Shown: positions 8,596 through 18,061, counted from the first letter of the stretch. The stretch: 39,661 bases of DNA from Anaerophaga thermohalophila DSM 12881 (GCF_000191885.1 NZ_AEWI01000066.1:1-39661), one strand, 5' to 3'. Program-made: numbers and translations. The notes: generated by a model not told the origin, from the sequence alone.

Positions 8596-8967
8596 TCACA
8601 AAAGAAACACCTGCTGTAAAGCCAGGCGTGTGCCAATACAGCGGGGTGGGGGAGCTGTGTAGTTGAATGAAGTGATAAAGCAGTTTTCCGGCATGGAAAT
8701 CTCAACTTCGGAGGTGGTCATAATCAGATCAAAAGCATAAAAATACTCAAGATTGATTTGCGGTGCAACTGCCAGAACATCCTCATCCAGATGCAGGAAC
8801 TGATTTTCAGTATGACAGCAGGCGCCATCTTCACAACACGGGTCTGCCTCATTGTTTAGTTTCACCGATATAAGCTCATCGTCGCAGTAATGCTTAGACA
8901 CAGAAAGACCTGTTGTTGAAATCAACAACAGGCAGACCATGATGCTATTTATGACGTTTCTGAGCAT
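8596..8967 (-). CDS. Small Cys-rich exported protein, HYC_CC_PP family
   Basis: This 123-residue protein has an N-terminal hydrophobic segment (VINSIMVCLLLISTTGLSVS) and the signature that gives this Bacteroidota family its name. HYC is at residues 26-28, CC at 44-45 and again CC-H at 50-52, and a late APPPR motif. The start is ATG 8967 (MLRNVINS) rather than the longer frame from 9033, because the hydrophobic signal follows it directly. Its biochemical role is not established. Its position just upstream of a Cu/Ag RND pump on the same strand, with clustered Cys and His, suggests periplasmic metal sensing or binding (inference). A promoter-like -7 box lies 115 nt upstream. Confidence 0.8.
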   Translation of the reverse strand: MLRNVINSIMVCLLLISTTGLSVSKHYCDDELISVKLNNEADPCCEDGACCHTENQFLHLDEDVLAVAPQINLEYFYAFDLIMTTSEVEISMPENCFITSFNYTAPPPRCIGTRLALQQVFLL

Positions 8968-9081
8968 ATTGTTTATTTGGTTTAAGCACGGAGGCTCTGA
9001 GGCCGCTAAGTTCAATTCAATGACTACCGGCACTCATCTTTTTTTCTCTGTGTCTTAGCTTCTTTGCGTTTAAACTGTTTG

Positions 9082-9089
9082 CAAATATA
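9082..9089 (-). promoter_or_regulatory. Candidate Bacteroidota -7 element for the HYC gene and efflux operon
   Basis: The minus strand reads TATATTTG, a full match to the TAnnTTTG -7 consensus of the Bacteroidota primary sigma factor. Upstream on the same strand is GTTGTTTATG, but its spacing (about 14 nt) is short for a -33 element. It is the best candidate in the 116 nt before the gene. Confidence 0.4.
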
Positions 9090-9185
9090 GCAACAGACAT
9101 AAACAACTGTTTTACAGAATTTGCTAAAAAACTTGTAAAATTTCCGGAAGAAAGTGATTTGGGCTAAATTATTCATAATATTTTA

Positions 9186-9247
9186 TTACTGATCCCTTTC
9201 TAAAAATCATCTTTGTTGCCAAACTCATTGTTGTATAGAATTTTTAA
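9186..9247. repeat. R2 element, half copy
   Basis: TGATCCCTTTCTAAAAATC, ATCTTTGTTGCCAAACTCAT, TGTTGTATAGAATTTTTAAA matches one arm of the R2 palindrome (complement of 29030-29093). The other arm is replaced by an R1-like sequence starting immediately at 9247. Confidence 0.65.
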
Positions 9248-9350
9248 AATGAACATGAATTTTGGAGGGCTAAATTTTCAAAAAGGCATGAACAAAATTG
9301 GCTAATGCTGATTTTACGATTCATCGTAAGTCCCATTTGACCAATAGTAA
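9247..9350 (+). repeat. R1-like divergent element upstream of the GH81 gene
   Basis: AAATGAACATGAATTTTGG, CATGAACAAAATTGGC, TTACGATTCATCGTAAGTCC, CATTTGACC. It is closest to 13641-13760 (AACATGAATTTTGTAGGG ... GTGAACAAAATTGGCTTACG ... TTCATCGTGAGTTCCATCCG), whose 3' half is typical R1. It points toward the GH81 gene. TTACGATTCATCGTAA contains the arms TTACGAT/ATCGTAA. Confidence 0.55.
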
Positions 9351-9621
9351 AGGCGCCTATGAGTTGTAGTTTTAGCAAACTTATTTGGGTAATCTGAATT
9401 TTCACCTGCACACGAGAAAATAAAAAAAAGATAAGAGATAGCAGAAAATATTAAAATTTGTTTTATTGAAAATTGAAATTGTTAACAGTTTTATTTTTTA
9501 ATCCATTGATTTGCAGTATATTAATATAAAGATTGACATTAGCTAAAAAGAATGCAGTATAAATGCAGTAGTATTGAGTATCTTTTTGTATAAAAAAAAT
9601 ATCTTTCTTAAATAAGCTCCT
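9351..9621. other. AT-rich gap upstream of GH81; no gene seen
   Basis: Low-complexity AT-rich DNA. The only open frames are short, and their translations are rich in rare residue runs with no motif. Nothing supports a gene. Confidence 0.4.
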
Positions 9622-9642
9622 GTACATTTGTTTTTGATGTAC
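9622..9642 (+). promoter_or_regulatory. Candidate -7 box inside a dyad upstream of GH81
   Basis: GTACAT, nine bases, ATGTAC: a perfect 6-bp dyad whose left arm begins the box TACATTTG (TAnnTTTG -7 consensus) at 9623-9630. The same TACATTTGTTTT word lies upstream of the GH128 gene at 23309-23320 on the other strand. No good -33 TTTG is present, so activator-dependent use is possible (inference). Confidence 0.35.
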
Positions 9643-9775
9643 TGTGCAATCGATGGTGGGCAAGTCAATCGGTTTGCGACTTTTCATGGGAGCTTCCTAC
9701 TGATTATCACCCTTTGTTATCTAATATACTGGGGGTATTGAACCCTTAATGATTCATCGTTTATTATTTAATTTA

Positions 9776-9789
9776 TCCCGTTTAAGCGG
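9776..9789. promoter_or_regulatory. Short dyad just before the GH81 start codon
   Basis: CCCGTTTAAGCGGG is a near-perfect inverted repeat about 20 nt before ATG 9810. In RNA it could form a 4-5 bp hairpin next to the translation start, or serve as a protein site. Confidence 0.3.
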
Positions 9790-9809
9790 GTTAACAGTTT
9801 ACCTTTACC

Positions 9810-12800
9810 ATGAAAAAACAAAGTCTAATTTACATTCTGTTTCTTTTGTTTGGAGGAATAGAAGCTCAGAATCCGATAAGTCTGGGCTCAGGAAGCTTTG
9901 CTGAATTTCCTCCTCCATCGGTTTACGATGAAGGGGCATATTTTGGAAAGCCTTACAGTGAGATAAAGGATGGATGGCCGTGGTACATTCATCCTGATAA
10001 AATTGGTGAACCAATTCCAACTAATGATTGGTGGACTGCCACTATTTTTGACCAATATACAGGATTTCTGGACGCTTATCCTCACCGTGTAGAAGGAACC
10101 TCTTCCGGCATTAAAGTTTCCCTTCCTGACCGTTTTGAAATGCAAGGAGACAGAGGCATTGGAACGGTATATGAATCCTGGATAGACATCAGGGGGAAAG
10201 TGAAACCATCTGAAGCACCCGAAACCGAGGTTTTCACCGGATTTGAGACTGAAACATATCCTCAGGGGTGGTTGGTTTCAGAAAATCCTGCTTATCCGGG
10301 GCCGGTTAAGCTATCAGATTTGAGCCAAACACCTACACCTAATGGTTTTTGGGGTGATCGGTTTGTAAATACCTATAATGGTAATGGCATTTTGATGACA
10401 TTGACCTCTCCTGAATTTACCATTGAAAAAGATTATATATATATGCTCGTGGGAGGTGGAAATTATCCTGACGACGCTTTTGTTGGTCTTTTTGTTAACG
10501 GGCAGCGCGTTTTAAGTGAAACAGGTGAAAATAGCGGAACTATGACCTGGAGACAATGGGATGTTTCGTCCTTTAAAGGTCAGAATGCAGAAATCAGAAT
10601 TGTTGACAATACTACCGGTGGATGGGGTTTTATTATGTGCGATAATATTGTCTTTACTGATCTTACAGAAATCGGCAGTTCTTTTACAGACGCTTTCTGG
10701 CCTTCTGATGCCAAGGTATATGACTGGTCCGATTTAGGATTTACTTTTAAAATGGAGGATGATTTTGGTAATTACATGGATTGTTCTGTATTTCATGGTG
10801 TTCCATTTACATGGATCGATATAGAAGAGGTTGACCCTGTTTTTACACTGAGTCATTTGGTTGACGGGGTTTATGATTCAAATAACCAGGAGATTACTAC
10901 TTATCCGATTCAGAGAAATTCGTTGTTCTTTTCCGTTAATGGAAAAATATTCGGGGTTCACGGTCCGGAAGGAACTATATTTGACAAAACGGAACAAGGT
11001 GAATGGCATCCACAGCTTCCGGAAGGTTCTTCAGGCTATTTGGTTGTTTCAGTGATTCCGGACTTGTCATTAATTGCTCTTTATGAGGATCATGCCAGAA
11101 ATAAAATTGTTGACAGTCGCTTTGAGTGGGAATATAACCCGAACGTTGGGAAGATTCTAACCAGCTTTAAGGTAGAGACACAAAATCTGGAAACTGGAAC
11201 GATCAATCAACCTGTGTTAATGAGCTTTCTTCCTCATCATTACAGAAATACCGATCATCCTTCGTTTATAGTTAATGCCAATTATAAATCTATCATTGGT
11301 GAAATGCAGACCTCTTCAGGGACTACTTTTTCTTTTTCATACGATTTTGGTGGAATGCCTCCTTATTTACCATCACCGGTCAATTTGAGTGAGAACAGGC
11401 GACAACGTTTAAATGAGTTGATAACTGCCCGTGTGAATGCGTCAGAAAATGCCTTTGACGGAAATACTTATGCCAAAGGATTGAATGAACGATCAAATAT
11501 TATGCTAATGGCCAAAGAGCTTGAGCATCCCGGATTTGTTAAAATAAAAAACAGTCTGAAAAGGGAATTAATAAACTGGCTAACTTATGAGCCGTCAGAA
11601 GCATCAAGCGGTAGTTATTTTTTTAGCAGGTACCCTAATTTTGGAGCACTAATCGGTTTTCCGTGCGGATATGGGTCCCAGGCATTTAACGATTTGCATT
11701 TTCATTATGGTTATTTTGTTGTCGGAGCGGCGCGGTTAATGATGGTTGATCAGGAATTTAAAACGCAATATGGAGATGTGGTTAAGGAAATAGCCAAGTC
11801 CTATGCCAACTGGAAACGCTATGGTGAAAATGATGATTCCAAACTTCCTTTTTTGCGCAACTTTGATCCATACATGGGACATTCCTGGGCAGGAGGTGTT
11901 GGTAATTTCGTTGACGGAAATAATCAGGAATCAACCTCGGAGGCAATGAATTCATGGTTTGGGATTTATTTGTTGGGAGTTGCCCTCGAAGACGAGGAAA
12001 TCATGTCCATTGGAGCAACAGGTTTTTTGTTGGAAGGTCGGGCTACCAGATATTACTGGTTCAACAGGCACGGTGATTTGCCTGAAGCTTACCCGTTTAA
12101 CTATGTGGGAATTCTTAAGGCAAATAATCTTTCTATGGCAACCTATTTTAGTGGGGATCCTGCCTGGGCTTTCGGAATTCAATGTGTACCCTCCGATTTT
12201 TATTACAATCACTACCTGGTCAATGATCCCTTACTTGCAGCTGCTGATTTCGATGCCATGCTGGCTGACAGGGTGCAGTTTGGATCTTTTGAAAATACTG
12301 ACGTATATGCCAATCTTGCCAATATGGGGGCTTACCTGGGAGGGTATCAACTGAATTATATCAAAACGTATGAGCCCGCTTTAGCCGCTGATTTGTTGGA
12401 TCAGTTTTATGAAAATGAAGCAGGAGAATGGACAGAACATACCAATGTGGCAGTCAATTATTATTTGGCGAATGCAAATAAAGATTATGGACATCCTGCT
12501 AAGGGGTACCATACAAGCATTTCTACAGGTTCTGTTTATGAGCATCCTGAAACAGGAGAATTTACTTATTTGATATATAATTACAGTACCAGCCCTAAGG
12601 ATGTTACGGTTTATCGTGAGAATACTGCTATTGAAACAGTTAGTGTAGGGCCTCATCAATTCTACAATTCAGCATTAAATAACCAGCGACCTGTCGCTGA
12701 AGCTGGTGAAAACCAATCTCTTGAGATTTCTGAAAGTACAGTTCGACTTGATGGCAGCGAAAGCTATGATTCAGATGGTAGCATTGTAATCTTTCAATGG

Positions 12801-13631
12801 AGTCTGGAAGAAGGAAGCGGAGCATATATTGTTAATCCCGGACAAGCAATTACAAATGTTGAAAATCTGGTGCCGGGGGATTATATTTTTAAACTGACGG
12901 TAACGGATGATGAAGGTGCACAAAGTTTTGATTTTGTTTCGGTAAGCGTTCCGATTAATCCAAATGAAATAAACCTTGCACTGAATAAACCTGCTGAAAG
13001 TTCTTCCAATCAGGCTGGTTTCACCGTAACACCCGTAAATGATGGTGACCCCGCAACTCGTTGGAGTAGTGAAGCTTTCGATCCTCAGTGGGTGGTGATC
13101 GACCTGGAACAACAGTACTGTTTGCAAAGAATTGAATTGGAATGGGAAGCTGCCTATGCCACTGATTATGAGATACATTTGAGTAATTCCCCGCTTTTTG
13201 AAGATTATGCAATTATTGCAACCGTTTCCGGAGGGGATGGAGGATTAGATGTAATACCAGTCGACAAAACTGTTGCAGGCAGATATTTACGTTTTTATGG
13301 TACCAAAAGAGCTACCGAATATGGATATTCTCTTTTTGAAATTAAAGCTTTTGGCCAAAATACAACAACTTTTATCGGACAAAAAAATAATGAAGAGCCG
13401 AATTGTTTAATCTATCCTGTACCGGCAAAAAATACCCTCAAAATTGTTGTTCCCAACGAAGAATTTCATGTAAGGATTTTCAATATTGCCGGCATAGCCA
13501 TTCTTGAATCTGAAAGTGCTGTCAGTGAAATGCAGCTCGATATAACAGCTGCCAAAAACGGGCTTTATTTCGTTGAAATAATTCTGGCAAATCATAAAAC
13601 GTACCTTAAAAAACTCATAATTAATAAATAA
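9810..13631 (+). CDS. GH81 endo-beta-1,3-glucanase with inserted lectin-like domain, PKD, F5/8C and T9SS domains
   Basis: A 1273-residue secreted endo-1,3-beta-glucanase. The signal peptide ends near residue 20 (FGGIEAQ). The GH81 fold starts with NDWWTATIFDQYTGFLDAYP. It is interrupted at about 140-285 by a beta-sandwich-like module (VFTGFETETYPQGW, LTSPEFTIEKDYIYMLVGGG, GGWGFIMCDNIVF) resembling the accessory domain of GH32 levanases. GH81 resumes with SSFTDAFWPSDAKVYDWSD and runs to about 950. The catalytic region is seen in RNFDPYMGHSWAGG (about 684-697) and NNQESTSEAMNSWFG (about 703-717), containing the acid Asp and base Glu expected in this inverting family. Then come a PKD-like domain (about 954-1045, RLDGSESYDSDGSIV), a discoidin/F5-8C domain (about 1050-1190) and a T9SS type A tail (IYPVPAKNTLKIVV). 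It begins the plus-strand pair GH81-GH3, 126 nt before GH3. Confidence 0.93.
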   Translation: MKKQSLIYILFLLFGGIEAQNPISLGSGSFAEFPPPSVYDEGAYFGKPYSEIKDGWPWYIHPDKIGEPIPTNDWWTATIFDQYTGFLDAYPHRVEGTSSGIKVSLPDRFEMQGDRGIGTVYESWIDIRGKVKPSEAPETEVFTGFETETYPQGWLVSENPAYPGPVKLSDLSQTPTPNGFWGDRFVNTYNGNGILMTLTSPEFTIEKDYIYMLVGGGNYPDDAFVGLFVNGQRVLSETGENSGTMTWRQWDVSSFKGQNAEIRIVDNTTGGWGFIMCDNIVFTDLTEIGSSFTDAFWPSDAKVYDWSDLGFTFKMEDDFGNYMDCSVFHGVPFTWIDIEEVDPVFTLSHLVDGVYDSNNQEITTYPIQRNSLFFSVNGKIFGVHGPEGTIFDKTEQGEWHPQLPEGSSGYLVVSVIPDLSLIALYEDHARNKIVDSRFEWEYNPNVGKILTSFKVETQNLETGTINQPVLMSFLPHHYRNTDHPSFIVNANYKSIIGEMQTSSGTTFSFSYDFGGMPPYLPSPVNLSENRRQRLNELITARVNASENAFDGNTYAKGLNERSNIMLMAKELEHPGFVKIKNSLKRELINWLTYEPSEASSGSYFFSRYPNFGALIGFPCGYGSQAFNDLHFHYGYFVVGAARLMMVDQEFKTQYGDVVKEIAKSYANWKRYGENDDSKLPFLRNFDPYMGHSWAGGVGNFVDGNNQESTSEAMNSWFGIYLLGVALEDEEIMSIGATGFLLEGRATRYYWFNRHGDLPEAYPFNYVGILKANNLSMATYFSGDPAWAFGIQCVPSDFYYNHYLVNDPLLAAADFDAMLADRVQFGSFENTDVYANLANMGAYLGGYQLNYIKTYEPALAADLLDQFYENEAGEWTEHTNVAVNYYLANANKDYGHPAKGYHTSISTGSVYEHPETGEFTYLIYNYSTSPKDVTVYRENTAIETVSVGPHQFYNSALNNQRPVAEAGENQSLEISESTVRLDGSESYDSDGSIVIFQWSLEEGSGAYIVNPGQAITNVENLVPGDYIFKLTVTDDEGAQSFDFVSVSVPINPNEINLALNKPAESSSNQAGFTVTPVNDGDPATRWSSEAFDPQWVVIDLEQQYCLQRIELEWEAAYATDYEIHLSNSPLFEDYAIIATVSGGDGGLDVIPVDKTVAGRYLRFYGTKRATEYGYSLFEIKAFGQNTTTFIGQKNNEEPNCLIYPVPAKNTLKIVVPNEEFHVRIFNIAGIAILESESAVSEMQLDITAAKNGLYFVEIILANHKTYLKKLIINK

Positions 13632-13640
13632 TATAATAAA

Positions 13641-13760
13641 ACGAACATGAATTTTGTAGGGTTGAAATCTCAAAATGACGTGAACAAAATTGGCTTACGA
13701 TGATCTTACGATTCATCGTGAGTTCCATCCGACCTTAATAAATAAATTTTATACTGATGA
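13641..13760 (+). repeat. R1 family copy supplying the GH3 start region
   Basis: The 5' half resembles 9247-9350. The 3' half is typical R1: GAGTTCCATCCGACCTTAAT, AAATAAATTTTATACTGATG. The ATG of its terminal ACTGATGAAAA is the start codon at 13757 of the GH3 gene. It fills the GH81-GH3 gap. Confidence 0.75.
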
Positions 13761-16700
13761 AAAATATGGATATTCTTAAATGGATAGTTTTGTTTATTTT
13801 TCTGTCAATTATTCCTGAAGGAATAGCACAGAAATATACAGGCTTAACAGCAGTCTCTTCAGACGGACAAGAACCTACTCAGATATTTGACGGAAACACC
13901 ACCGGAACGATGTGGCAGGATTCGGAGAATATCGATGATGCCTGGTTAATTGTGGATATGGGCAGTGTAAAGGAAGTTGATGCTTTCAAAATATATTGGG
14001 AAAATGCCAATGCACTGGATTACAACATTTCTTTTTCCGAAGATGGTGAAAACTATTTTGGAACAATTGAATATAGAGAACTGCCATTTGGAAATCGTGT
14101 TGATGTGGAAACAGACCTTAATTTAAGCTGCCGATACATCAAAATGCAGGGAGTTACCAGACAGATGGGGTATGGGTATGCCATCTATGAATTTGAGGTA
14201 TATCCACCATTTACCCCGGAATTAACTTCCTTGAGGATAGTGCCTGAAGAAGAAAGTGTTGGTGTAAATGAAGTGGTGAATTTTGATGTGATAGGACTTG
14301 ATCAAATGGATAGGCCTATTGCATTATCGCAAGCCACTACCTGGACTGTTCAACCTGCAAATGGCAGTTCTGTCACATCAGCCGGAAGTTTTTCTTCCTC
14401 CGAACCGGGTTTTTATGTTGTAACAGCTGTTAACTCCGGTTTATCTGTCGAAGCCGGGGTTGAGGTTCTACCGGCTGAACCTGTTATTTCATCAGGGAAG
14501 ACGGTGACTTGTTCTTCGGGAGATGGCAGTCTGGTTGTGGATGACAATTCCGGAAGTCGATGGATTGCTGAAACAGTTAATGAAGAATGGCTTGTCATAG
14601 ATTTAGGGGGAACTTATATCATTTCGGATATTTTTATTCTTTGGGAAACGGCAAATGCCAAAGATTATCTGATAGAAGTTTCAGAGGATAACAATCAATG
14701 GGCACCAGTTGCCGAAAAGACGGGGATGGCTGCAGGCGAGAGAACAGATCGTTTAACCGGTATAGATATGGAAGGACGATACGTTCGATTGACAACACTT
14801 GCTGCCAATACTCAGTGGCCATATTCGATTTATGAATTTAAGGTGTTCGGGACTCAGGGAAACGGTAATGACAATGAGGCACCATCAGCACCAGGGGCTT
14901 TATCAGCAGCTCCGGCTACCTATGCAGTTTTTCTGTCATGGGGTGCAGCAACCGACAATAATGCCATAGATCATTATGTGGTTTTTAAAAATGGAAACCA
15001 TGAGGCTATAGTTGATGGTAATAGTACATCGTTTACAGTTAGTGGATTAAATCCGGATACTGAATATCAGTTTAGTGTTCGGGCTTATGATGTTGCGGGA
15101 AATGAGTCCCCGGAGACTTCCGTGGTGACAAGGACAAACCCTGTAGAGAGCAATGATACGCCCATTTATGGTATTGGCAATATTGCCCTGGGCATGCCCA
15201 CGGAACACTCCTCTGTAAATGTAGAAGGCGTCAACGGATCTTCTAATGCCGTGGATGGAGACCTGACATCTCGCTGGGAGAGTGGATTTAGCGATGATGA
15301 ATGGATGTCGGTTGATCTTGGTTTAAATCATTTTATTGATCGGGTTATTATTCACTGGGAAACGGCCTCCGCGAAAAAATACGAAATTCAGGTTTCTATG
15401 GATAATGTAAACTGGGAGACTGTCTATGTTTTTAATCCTCAGGATGAATTGCCGGTTGAACCCCGAACGGATGATCTCTCGTTTTCACCTGTGGTAGCCA
15501 AACATGTCCGAATGAAAGGTGTGGAACGAAACACCCAATGGTCCTATTCAATTTTTGAATTTGAAATTTATAGCCCGGGGAGCGGAGTCGATGATATTCC
15601 TGATCCTAATCCCAATCCCAATCCGCCACCGGTACCTCCGGGTCCTGCCTCTTTTGAAGTATTGACTCCTGCAAAAGGTGTTGTTGTGTGGGACAGTCGC
15701 CGTCCTACACTGACTTGGGAAAATGTTAGTAGTGCTGAAACATACGAAATTTGGGTAAATATTACCAAAGATCATTATGACTGGTATCAAATGGGAAGTT
15801 TGCTCGACAGATTTACCAAAATAGGGGAAGTGTCGGAGTCCAACTTTACAGTTTCGACAGATTTGCCGGACAGATGGACCTATAAATGGTATATTGTGGC
15901 CAATACTCCTTCCGGGAAACAATATTCTGATTTAGGGAATTTCAGTGTTTATCTTCCTGAAGTAACCAGTGTTAACGATGGTGTAAGCATTATTGATGGT
16001 TGCAGAGATCTGAATAAAAACGGACAGGTTGATCCATATGAAGACTGGCATTTGCCAGTAAGTGAGAGGGTTAATGATTTGATGTCGCGAATGACTATTG
16101 AAGAAAAAGCATATCAAATGTTTTACAATGCACAAAAATACCCTTTATCGGGATGGGCATTTGGTCCGGGCACCGTTGAAGATATGCTGGAAAAACAAAA
16201 AGCGGCAGCGCAAACCCGTTTGGGAATTCCTTTTGTTTCAGCCGGAGATAATATCCATGGTTATGCCACCACGTTTCCCACTCAAAGTACTTTGGCAGCA
16301 TCCCGCAATCTGGAACTGGCTTTTCAATGTGCCAATATGCAAAGAACAGAACAAGTAGCGGTGGGTGCAAGAGGTGTTTTAGGACCGCTTGCAGAAGTTG
16401 GCACAAAGGTCTTATATCCTCGTATTCAGGAAGGTTGTGGAGAAGATGCTGATTTTGCGGCGGCTATGGTACGTGCATTAATTTGTGGCTATCAGGCAGG
16501 TCCTGAAATTAATCCGAATTCGGTAATGGTTACAACCAAACACTGGCCTGGTCAGGGAGCAGGCGGTGAGGCGTTGGTGGTTTATGATGCAATAACAGCC
16601 AAGTATCACCTGAAACCCTGGTTTGCCCATATGGATGCGGGAGGGGCTACGGTAATGCCGGGATATGCCGGAAGTTCCTATTTGGATCCTGGAGGGCCCG

Positions 16701-18061
16701 GAGCGGGAGACAGTAAAAAGATTATAGATTACCTGAGAGAAACTGTGGGTTTTCAAGGACCTGTATGTACCGATTGGTTGCCTTGGGGAGCATGGATTGA
16801 TGCGGCTAATGCCGGATCAGATATAATGGGAGGAGCAGACCCTGGTGCAGATGGTTTTAGTATGAACAATTTTATCGCGGGTGTTCCTGAAGAAAGAATC
16901 AACGAAGCTGTTGAACGGATTTTGAATGTGAAGTTTAGACTTGGTGTATTTGAAAATCCCTATGGAGATCCTGTTAACGGGAAGAATACCTGGTTCACGG
17001 AAAGCAATCAGGCGCTGGCTGTTGATGCAGCACGTCAATCAATGACTTTATTGAAAAATAATGGTATTCTGCCTCTCAATCCCTCAGCAGGAACTAATAT
17101 TCTTGTAACCGGTGCAAGAGCTGATGATGGCGATAGTTATCGCATCTGGACCAGTTATTTTCATGATGAATATGGTGCTCAAACGATGTATGAAGCCATT
17201 AAAGAGCGGGGAGATAACAATGGATTTAATGTATATCTGAATGATGCTGTTAATCCTTCTGTAGCTATTGCCATTGTGGGTGAACCTACTTATACGCACG
17301 GCACCATGTATGATAATGAGAAGCCCTATATTCATGATGCCTATTATGCCATTTCCAACTCCTATGAATATGATCTGTCAACGCTGAATGATTTAAAAAG
17401 CCGCGGTATTCCTATGGTTGTTGTAGTTATTATGCCTCGTCCTTATGTGTTGCAGGATGTTTTAGATATGGCGGATGCGGTGCTGATTGCGTATCGCCCG
17501 GGTGATGGTGGAGGCCCTGCATTGGCACAGGTTCTTTTCGGAGATTATCCGCCAACCGGGCGTCTTCCTTGGCAATTGCCCAGAAACATGGAACAAATAG
17601 GAACGGATGATTTAGTAAATCAACAGGAAAAGTGGGATCTGCCTTTCGATTTGGGCGCTACTGCCGCAGAACGTCAGGTTATCAGAAATAAAATTGCTCT
17701 GGGTGAGCCTTTGCTGCCGGAATATGGGAATCCATTGTTCCAGTATGGATTTGGAATTCAGGGGTATAACGGAGATGACACACCAACGGGAAATTTTGAA
17801 GACCATGAAAGTAAGATTGCCTCATTAATGTTAATTCCAAATCCCGCTGAAAATTACGTGGAGATTCAATTTCCGGAACAAGTAGATGGTTTGGCCAATG
17901 TTACCATTTTTACGCTTAAAGGTGTATCTGTTTATGATGCATCAAAAATTATCACTAATGGTCGGACCCAAGTGCAATTGTCTTCCTTAGATACAGGGAT
18001 TTACCTGGTTAGAATGCAGCTGGATGGTAAATTTTACTCGCAAATACTAATGAAGAAATGA
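13757..18061 (+). CDS. Multidomain secreted GH3 beta-glucosidase/exo-glucanase with three F5/8C domains and T9SS tail
   Basis: A 1434-residue secreted glycoside hydrolase of family 3, probably releasing glucose from beta-1,3-glucan or its oligomers. Order: signal peptide (ends FLSIIPEGIAQ, about 25); discoidin/F5-8C 1 (about 26-150); bacterial Ig-like domain (about 155-240); F5-8C 2 (about 242-365); fibronectin III (about 375-465); F5-8C 3 (about 478-612); Pro/Asn linker (DPNPNPNPPPVPPGP); an Ig/Fn3-like domain (about 625-735); GH3 catalytic part (about 740-1340); T9SS sorting domain (LIPNPAENYVEIQF onward). GH3 markers are LMSRMTIEEKAYQM, TTKHWPGQGAGGE and CTDWLPWGAW, where D1006 is the expected nucleophile. 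The usual C-terminal Fn3-like domain of GH3 is not evident. ATG 13757 lies in an R1 repeat; ATG 13766 (MDILKW) is an alternative. A terminator follows. Confidence 0.93.
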   Translation: MKNMDILKWIVLFIFLSIIPEGIAQKYTGLTAVSSDGQEPTQIFDGNTTGTMWQDSENIDDAWLIVDMGSVKEVDAFKIYWENANALDYNISFSEDGENYFGTIEYRELPFGNRVDVETDLNLSCRYIKMQGVTRQMGYGYAIYEFEVYPPFTPELTSLRIVPEEESVGVNEVVNFDVIGLDQMDRPIALSQATTWTVQPANGSSVTSAGSFSSSEPGFYVVTAVNSGLSVEAGVEVLPAEPVISSGKTVTCSSGDGSLVVDDNSGSRWIAETVNEEWLVIDLGGTYIISDIFILWETANAKDYLIEVSEDNNQWAPVAEKTGMAAGERTDRLTGIDMEGRYVRLTTLAANTQWPYSIYEFKVFGTQGNGNDNEAPSAPGALSAAPATYAVFLSWGAATDNNAIDHYVVFKNGNHEAIVDGNSTSFTVSGLNPDTEYQFSVRAYDVAGNESPETSVVTRTNPVESNDTPIYGIGNIALGMPTEHSSVNVEGVNGSSNAVDGDLTSRWESGFSDDEWMSVDLGLNHFIDRVIIHWETASAKKYEIQVSMDNVNWETVYVFNPQDELPVEPRTDDLSFSPVVAKHVRMKGVERNTQWSYSIFEFEIYSPGSGVDDIPDPNPNPNPPPVPPGPASFEVLTPAKGVVVWDSRRPTLTWENVSSAETYEIWVNITKDHYDWYQMGSLLDRFTKIGEVSESNFTVSTDLPDRWTYKWYIVANTPSGKQYSDLGNFSVYLPEVTSVNDGVSIIDGCRDLNKNGQVDPYEDWHLPVSERVNDLMSRMTIEEKAYQMFYNAQKYPLSGWAFGPGTVEDMLEKQKAAAQTRLGIPFVSAGDNIHGYATTFPTQSTLAASRNLELAFQCANMQRTEQVAVGARGVLGPLAEVGTKVLYPRIQEGCGEDADFAAAMVRALICGYQAGPEINPNSVMVTTKHWPGQGAGGEALVVYDAITAKYHLKPWFAHMDAGGATVMPGYAGSSYLDPGGPGAGDSKKIIDYLRETVGFQGPVCTDWLPWGAWIDAANAGSDIMGGADPGADGFSMNNFIAGVPEERINEAVERILNVKFRLGVFENPYGDPVNGKNTWFTESNQALAVDAARQSMTLLKNNGILPLNPSAGTNILVTGARADDGDSYRIWTSYFHDEYGAQTMYEAIKERGDNNGFNVYLNDAVNPSVAIAIVGEPTYTHGTMYDNEKPYIHDAYYAISNSYEYDLSTLNDLKSRGIPMVVVVIMPRPYVLQDVLDMADAVLIAYRPGDGGGPALAQVLFGDYPPTGRLPWQLPRNMEQIGTDDLVNQQEKWDLPFDLGATAAERQVIRNKIALGEPLLPEYGNPLFQYGFGIQGYNGDDTPTGNFEDHESKIASLMLIPNPAENYVEIQFPEQVDGLANVTIFTLKGVSVYDASKIITNGRTQVQLSSLDTGIYLVRMQLDGKFYSQILMKK

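Noticed and set aside
9463..9687. 74-residue minus-strand frame upstream of GH81
   Set aside because: AT-rich, with no motif or signal and no good start context. It overlaps the GH81 upstream region.
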